Shown piece after piece: positions 41,277 to 47,657 of a stretch of 47,657 bases of DNA (position 1 is the first letter of the stretch; each line of letters opens with the position of its first letter). Made by a program: the position numbers and the translations under genes. Origin of the DNA: Bacteroidales bacterium (GTDB lineage: Bacteria; Bacteroidota; Bacteroidia; Bacteroidales; Muribaculaceae); assembly GCA_014800895.1 (NCBI GenBank), contig JAAVFG010000007.1, positions 1 through 47,657 of the forward strand, read 5' to 3'. The notes beneath the pieces were generated by a model. The model ran no database searches. It saw nothing but the letters and a program-made list of their open reading frames with translations, and was not told the origin of the DNA.

Positions 41277-42845
41277 CTACTTTTTGGGGTAATCAACGGT
41301 AAAGTGGAGTCCGCGGCTCTCCTTGCGCTCCATCGCCTGCCGCATCACGAGGTAACCGACATTGATGATATTGCGCAATTCGCAGAGCTGGCGGCTCGGC
41401 TTGCTCCGCTTGAAGAGGTCTTCCGTCTCCTGATAAAGGATATCGAGACGGTTCCAGGCTCGCTTCAGCCGCAGGTCGCTCCTTACGATTCCAACATAAT
41501 AACTCATTATCTGGTTCACCTCCTTCTCCGACTGGGTGATGAGCACCATCTCCTCGGGGTGTGCCGTCCCCTCATCATTCCAGTGGGGCACATCCTCACG
41601 ATGCTCTATCCCTTTCACTCTCTCTATTGCATCCTTGGCTGCCGTGTCGGCATATACCACCGCCTCTATCAGGGAGTTGGAGGCGAGGCGGTTGCCTCCG
41701 TGGAGTCCTGTGCGGCTACATTCGCCGATAGCGTAAAGGCGGTCGATGGAGCTGCGTCCGTTGAGATCTGTCGCTATTCCTCCGCAGAGATAATGGGCGG
41801 CGGGGGCGACGGGTATCATATCTTTTGTGATGTCAATACCGAGCGAAAGACATTTCTCATAGATATTCGGGAAGTGCTTCTTTGTCTCTTCGGGGTCTTT
41901 GTGAGTCACGTCAAGGTAGACATGGTCATGTCCGTGGAGTTTCATCTCGGAGTCTATGGCGCGCGCCACGATATCGCGGGGTGCCAGTGAGAGGCGCGGG
42001 TCATATTTCTGCATGAATTCCTCTCCGTCGAGATTTTTCAGGACGGCTCCGTAGCCGCGCATCGCCTCCGTGATGAGGAAGCTGGGACGGTCGCCGGGAT
42101 GATATAGCGCCGTGGGATGAAACTGTATGAATTCCATATCCTTTACCGTCCCTTTGGCGCGATACACCATCGCTATTCCGTCGCCTGTGGCGATAAGGGG
42201 ATTGGTGGTGGTGGTATAGACTGCTCCGGCGCCTCCGGTTGCCATCACTGTCACTTTTGCCAGGAAGGTATCTACCGTTCCGGTCTCCTCATTGAGGACA
42301 TATGCGCCGTAGCAGGTGATATCAGGCGTGCGGCGTGTCACTATCTTGCCGAGATGATGCTGTGTGATGATCTCCACGGCGAAATGATGCTCGAAAAGGT
42401 CTATATTGGGATTGGCTTTCACGGCGCGCACGAGACTCTGCTGTATTTCGGCACCGGTGTTGTCGGCATGGTGGAGGATACGGAATTCGCTGTGTCCCCC
42501 TTCGCGGTGAAGGTCAAACTCTCCATCCTCTTTCTTGTCGAAGTCGACGCCCCAGTTGATAAGTTCGCGGATCTGGTCGGGGGCGTTGCGCACCACCTGT
42601 TCCACTGCCGCCGGGTCGCTGAGCCAGTCGCCGGCTATCATCGTGTCCTGAATATGTTTGTCGAAATCATCCTTGGTAAGGTCGGTCACTGAAGCCACGC
42701 CTCCCTGGGCGAGGTTGGTGTTAGCCTCTTCGAGGGTGGTTTTGCAAATCAAAGCCACTTTCCCCCCTTCGCGCGCTGTCTTAAGCGCAAAACTCATCCC
42801 GGCAATACCTGAGCCGATGACGAGATAGTCATATCTATACTCCAT
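41277..42845 (-). CDS. nadB: L-aspartate oxidase
   Basis: Oxidises L-aspartate to iminoaspartate in de novo NAD synthesis, usually with fumarate as acceptor in anaerobes. 522 residues from MEYRYDYLVIGSGIAGMSFA (42845). FAD-binding GSGIAGM, the substrate-region EGGHSEFRILH, and GGNRLASNSLIEAVVY near residue 370 are present, and the C-terminal helical domain is complete. nadA and nadC are not in the window. Confidence 0.96.
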   Translation of the reverse strand: MEYRYDYLVIGSGIAGMSFALKTAREGGKVALICKTTLEEANTNLAQGGVASVTDLTKDDFDKHIQDTMIAGDWLSDPAAVEQVVRNAPDQIRELINWGVDFDKKEDGEFDLHREGGHSEFRILHHADNTGAEIQQSLVRAVKANPNIDLFEHHFAVEIITQHHLGKIVTRRTPDITCYGAYVLNEETGTVDTFLAKVTVMATGGAGAVYTTTTNPLIATGDGIAMVYRAKGTVKDMEFIQFHPTALYHPGDRPSFLITEAMRGYGAVLKNLDGEEFMQKYDPRLSLAPRDIVARAIDSEMKLHGHDHVYLDVTHKDPEETKKHFPNIYEKCLSLGIDITKDMIPVAPAAHYLCGGIATDLNGRSSIDRLYAIGECSRTGLHGGNRLASNSLIEAVVYADTAAKDAIERVKGIEHREDVPHWNDEGTAHPEEMVLITQSEKEVNQIMSYYVGIVRSDLRLKRAWNRLDILYQETEDLFKRSKPSRQLCELRNIINVGYLVMRQAMERKESRGLHFTVDYPKK

Positions 42846-42863
42846 CTTTATGGGATTAATTGA

Positions 42864-42871
42864 CAAAAATA
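42864..42871 (-). promoter_or_regulatory. -7 box of nadB
   Basis: On the minus strand TATTTTTG matches TAnnTTTG, 18 bases before the start codon at 42845. No TTTG at the -33 distance. Confidence 0.45.
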
Positions 42872-42900
42872 ACGATTTTTTTTGACAGTTAGAGTATTTT

Positions 42901-44607
42901 TTACAGCATTATCTTTTTGGTCCGCATTCCCTCTGCCGTCACGACATAGACGCCGGGGGGAAGGAGTATCACCATCCCGTCGGTCACTGCCTCATACCGC
43001 ATTATCACCCTGCCGGCATAATCATATATGGTAAGAGGAGTCGCGCCTCCCTCCGTACGCACCATCACGCCGCCATCAAGCAGGAGGATGCGCACAGGCC
43101 AAGCCCCCTCTATCTCCTCCACTCCCGATCCCGGAGAGATATAGACCTCATTGCTCGGCTCCGACACCAATCCCAGGCGCGCATACTGCACATAATAACT
43201 CTCCCCGGCATCCACAGCGCGGTCCGTGATCGTATAGCTCAATTCCCCCGTCTCGTAGGTATCCACCTCCTCTTCGCCGTCCACTATCCTTACTCTCGTC
43301 AATATATAATAATCCGCTATGCCGGGAGCCTCCTCCCAGCAGGCAGTGTAACCGGTAGGAGTCACATCCACCGGCGGCAACGCCCTGACCACACCCATCA
43401 CGGGACGCGCCTGTGCCTCGCCACGCAGACTCACGGCTATGCTCGCATCCAGTCCGCCGTCGTAGAGCGTCACTTTCCCCTCATGCTCCCCTACCGCCGT
43501 CGGCGTGTAGTCGATAGAGAGGAGATAGCCTCCGTGAGTATTGATGGTGGCTGCCGGAATGGAGGTGATATCCGTTTTGAACAATCCCTTGCTCTCCCCG
43601 CTCGTCACTATCCTTACGGATAGAGCCTGACTCAGATTGCTGCCCGATATCTGCAATGAGCGCTTCACGGTCTCCCCCACGGCTATCGTTCCGAAGTCGA
43701 GTGCCTCCCCGTTGACAGGCTGCGTAAGTTCGGGATCGCCCGACACGGGAGGCGTGGGATCTACCTCCGGCTGATCGCTTAGATAGAAGGTCTCCGTCGT
43801 GCGGCTGCCCCATATATATTCCGCCAATTCCGGGAAGTCGATGAAGGGATTACGGTTGCCCTGATATATCTCCACGGCATTGTTTCGGTCGATCTCCTTC
43901 TGACTCACGGGGTCTTGACGCGTCCAGTCGAGCAGCATGTCGACCGCCCAGTCGCGGAGCGTGGGGTAATCATTGGGCTGGAACATATAATTGACCACCC
44001 AGTTGATATCGTCATATACCGTCGCCATATAGAAGAATGCTCTGGCGAAATCTCCCTTATATTCATCGCCGGGTTCGAAGACATAGGCAGCGCCTCCCCC
44101 GTAGCCGGTCTTGGTGGTGCCGACCTTCGTCACCCCGTTGTTATATCTTGCCGTAGCTACCGGACCGAGCGGATAATTGAGCTTTGCCTGATTGGCGGCG
44201 CCGTCGGAGGGATAGAGGTTCCACATATCGGAATATGCCGGCGTATACTCCACGCTCCCATCCTTCTTCCACCATGATTTGGGCACTGAATGTTCGCGCT
44301 GCATCTTGTTGGCGGAGAATGACTGCTTCCCGGTCTGTCCCGCCCGGATAAGATAGATGGCGTCGGAATACATATCCCACCATCTCTTCATCCCCTCGTA
44401 GAACTCCGGATAGACGTCGGAGTACTGCCAATAGTTGGGCAGATCGGAATAATTGAGAGTGGTGTGTTTCTGCACGCATTTCTTGGCGGCGGATTTGAGA
44501 GCCGCCGTCCTCTTGCCGTTCATATCCTGATAATAGTCGGCACGCGGAGCACCCGCCGCTACGGCGAGATAAAGGCTTATAGAAGCAATAAATAGGAATC
44601 GTTTCAT
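42901..44607 (-). CDS. Secreted endonuclease I family protein with T9SS-type C-terminus
   Basis: A 568-residue secreted nuclease starting at MKRFLFIASISLYLAVAAGA (44607). Residues about 30-270 are the endonuclease I (EndA/NucM) domain: QREHSVPKSWW with catalytic His106, and YSDMWNLYPSDGAANQAKLN (Asp127, Asn130). Residues about 285-390 look like a DUF1573/choice-of-anchor-type beta domain (LDFGTIAVGETVKRSLQISG), followed by a fibronectin-III-like domain (GYTACWEEAPGIADYYILTR). The last 60 residues (PLTIYDYAGRVIMRYEAV, GVYVVTAEGMRTKKIML) fit a type IX secretion sorting tail. It probably degrades extracellular DNA for nutrients. Confidence 0.9.
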   Translation of the reverse strand: MKRFLFIASISLYLAVAAGAPRADYYQDMNGKRTAALKSAAKKCVQKHTTLNYSDLPNYWQYSDVYPEFYEGMKRWWDMYSDAIYLIRAGQTGKQSFSANKMQREHSVPKSWWKKDGSVEYTPAYSDMWNLYPSDGAANQAKLNYPLGPVATARYNNGVTKVGTTKTGYGGGAAYVFEPGDEYKGDFARAFFYMATVYDDINWVVNYMFQPNDYPTLRDWAVDMLLDWTRQDPVSQKEIDRNNAVEIYQGNRNPFIDFPELAEYIWGSRTTETFYLSDQPEVDPTPPVSGDPELTQPVNGEALDFGTIAVGETVKRSLQISGSNLSQALSVRIVTSGESKGLFKTDITSIPAATINTHGGYLLSIDYTPTAVGEHEGKVTLYDGGLDASIAVSLRGEAQARPVMGVVRALPPVDVTPTGYTACWEEAPGIADYYILTRVRIVDGEEEVDTYETGELSYTITDRAVDAGESYYVQYARLGLVSEPSNEVYISPGSGVEEIEGAWPVRILLLDGGVMVRTEGGATPLTIYDYAGRVIMRYEAVTDGMVILLPPGVYVVTAEGMRTKKIML

Positions 44608-44628
44608 ATGGAATTGGTTTTTATGATA

Positions 44629-44636
44629 CAAATATA
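44629..44636 (-). promoter_or_regulatory. -7 box of the endonuclease I gene
   Basis: On the minus strand TATATTTG fits the -7 consensus, 21 bases before the start codon at 44607. Confidence 0.5.
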
Positions 44637-44769
44637 CAAAAAAATTTATCTTCCTCCCTATCCGTAAGGACGCGCCATGTATCTCTCTGTCAGATAACGT
44701 ATATCATTCAAACCTTTTTTCAATCGTCAGCGTTAGAAAATCAGATAGAAATTATAAAACGAAAATATT

Positions 44770-45081
44770 ATGGAAGACAACAAAACTTATATCGTCAGCA
44801 TGGGCGATACACGCAAATACCGTGTCAGTGGTGCGGATCTCAAGAAATACGAGGAGGAGTTGAAGAGCTATATCTCCCACGAATTTGCCGGCGAACCGAT
44901 CAATTTCTACGACAGCGTGACTCTCGCGGAGAGCGATCATGCGGAGGAATATCCCGAGCTTACGCATGTAGAGTTTGAGAAAGTGAAGAGTGATCTCAAG
45001 CGCCAGCTCGAGGTGCGCGCCTCCACCGACGCTCTTGACCTTGACGCCCCCTATTCGGACGTGGATAAGTCTGCTATCTGA
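44770..45081 (+). CDS. Hypothetical acidic protein, 103 residues
   Basis: A small, soluble, highly charged protein beginning MEDNKTYIVSMGDTRKYRV and containing a long helical part (SGADLKKYEEELKSYISHEF; THVEFEKVKSDLKRQLEVRA). No signal peptide, membrane segment or recognised family. The protein ends DVDKSAI, and the stop codon lies inside the first unit of a 23-bp tandem duplication, so the C-terminus may have been altered recently. Good codon use and a clear end suggest a real gene. Confidence 0.7.
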   Translation: MEDNKTYIVSMGDTRKYRVSGADLKKYEEELKSYISHEFAGEPINFYDSVTLAESDHAEEYPELTHVEFEKVKSDLKRQLEVRASTDALDLDAPYSDVDKSAI

Positions 45082-45107
45082 TAGTCGATAAGTCTGCTAT
45101 CTGATAG
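45064..45107. repeat. 23-bp tandem duplication across a stop codon
   Basis: GATAAGTCTGCTATCTGATA plus G occurs at 45064-45084 and again at 45087-45107, separated by TC. The first unit contains the last codons and the stop of the upstream gene. Confidence 0.9.
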
Positions 45108-45164
45108 AGGAGAATCTTACGCTGTCGGCAGAGCGGTCGGTCCTTGAATAGGAATATTATGATG

Positions 45165-45227
45165 GCCGCGGAGCGGTCGGTCCTTGTTTAGCCCCCGGTA
45201 AGGCGGAACGCCGCAGCCGGGGGTTTT
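45165..45227 (+). terminator. Repeat-derived terminator after the small acidic gene
   Basis: GCCGCGGAGCGGTCGGTCCT opens the element. The two-storey hairpin follows: CCCCCGG (45192-45198), inner GGCG-GAA-CGCC (45202-45212), CCGGGGG (45217-45223), then TTTT. It is the same repeat as at 10520-10551, here with a short T-tract in the direction of the upstream gene. Confidence 0.65.
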
Positions 45228-45247
45228 CCATTTGGTGGGTCTACTTG

Positions 45248-45313
45248 GCCGCGGAGCGGTCAGTCTTTCTTACCTGAGCTAATGGTAATAAAGACCGACC
45301 GCTCCGCGGCCGC
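45248..45313. repeat. Long imperfect inverted repeat
   Basis: GGCCGCGGAGCGGTCAGTCT (45248 on) and its continuation to TTACC pair with GGTAA...GACCGCTCCGCGGCC (45284-45313) with few mismatches around a loop of about nine bases. Two copies of the GCCGCGGAGCGG core facing each other make this palindrome. Confidence 0.7.
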
Positions 45314-45321
45314 TGTTTCGC

Positions 45322-45365
45322 GCAATAAAAAAACCGGGGGCTCGGCGTTCCGCCTCACCCCCGGT
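45322..45365 (-). terminator. Terminator of the tandem-repeat lipoprotein gene
   Basis: On the minus strand AACCGGGGG (45365-45357), an inner GGCG-GAA-CGCC and CCCCCGGTT (about 45340-45332) form a strong stem, followed by TTTTTTATT. It belongs to the same repeat family as 10520 and 45192, with the outer arms exchanged. Confidence 0.7.
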
Positions 45366-45475
45366 TAAACAAGGACTCGCCGCTCCGCGGCTTTTGCCTT
45401 CCGGTCTATTTTTACCGCTCCGCGGCTTTGCCATCCGGTCTATTCTTACCGCTCCGCGGCTTTTGCCTTCCGGAT
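45366..45475 (-). repeat. Cluster of GCCGCGGAGCGG repeats on the minus strand
   Basis: Three minus-strand copies of the core (plus-strand CCGCTCCGCGGC at about 45380, 45415 and 45451), two of them followed by TTTTGCCTTCCGG and one by TTTGCCATCCGG. They directly follow the lipoprotein stop codon and precede its terminator, so they form its 3' untranslated region. Confidence 0.75.
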
Positions 45476-47650
<2,175 letters not shown>

Positions 47651-47657
47651 TGCTTGC

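Noticed and set aside
41241..41990. Plus-strand 249-codon open frame opposite nadB
   Set aside because: Antisense shadow of a clear L-aspartate oxidase gene.

Overview
The window looks like a chromosomal segment of a gut Bacteroidales, most likely a Muribaculaceae-type genome. This is inferred from the ECF sigma / FecR-like / TonB-receptor cascade, two proteins with C-terminal tails resembling type IX secretion sorting domains, a BspA-type leucine-rich-repeat protein, DUF5689/DUF6359-like lipoprotein architecture, and promoters with the Bacteroidetes pattern TTTG-N19/20-TAnnTTTG. No 16S gene is present, so the family-level placement is inference.

Layout. 1-1317 (minus): an ECF sigma factor, a short DUF4974-type anti-sigma and the start of a TonB-dependent receptor. 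1732-7662 (plus): secreted C1 peptidase, rsmA, S24 repressor-like protein, low-molecular-weight phosphatase, MINPP-like phytase and a Fic protein with an inhibitory motif. 7687-10297 (minus): polysaccharide flippase and ruvB. 10298-11338: a gene-free kilobase of structured repeats. 11381-17445 (plus): a restriction-modification island with a companion protein carrying an FTP motif, a 1341-residue single chain (GIY-YIG-like nuclease, SF2 translocase, N6-adenine methylase) and a RhuM protein. 17857-22900 (plus): rnr, SRP RNA and tRNA-Thr in tandem, a CE1-like esterase and deoC. 23011-27580 (minus): small hypothetical genes, a BspA-like surface protein and a strongly structured RNA with its own promoter. 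27947-28980 (plus): an Abi_2/AbiF-like HEPN protein followed by a small RNA with its own promoter, twin hairpin loops and a terminator. 29133-30194: an endonuclease/exonuclease/phosphatase-family protein. 30414-35169 (minus): four subunits of a 2-oxoacid:ferredoxin oxidoreductase behind a sirtuin, then GAPDH. 35462-35908: mscL. 36056-44607 (minus): mfd, an S41 protease, nadB and a secreted endonuclease I. 44770-47650: a small acidic protein, a second cluster of structured repeats, and a lipoprotein with a recent 151-residue tandem duplication.

How parts work together. The clearest functional units are the sigma/anti-sigma/receptor cascade, the restriction island, the four-subunit ferredoxin oxidoreductase (possibly co-transcribed with a lysine deacylase), the SRP RNA-tRNA transcription unit, and the Abi HEPN protein with its adjacent small RNA. 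The last resembles the HEPN toxin / RNA antitoxin modules proposed as relatives of Cas13. The two most unexplained items are the roughly 325-nt RNA at 27218-27545 and the small RNA at 28886-28980. Two families of intergenic hairpins keep their pairing through compensatory base changes, which points to selection on structure. All identifications come from reading the sequence, with no database search.
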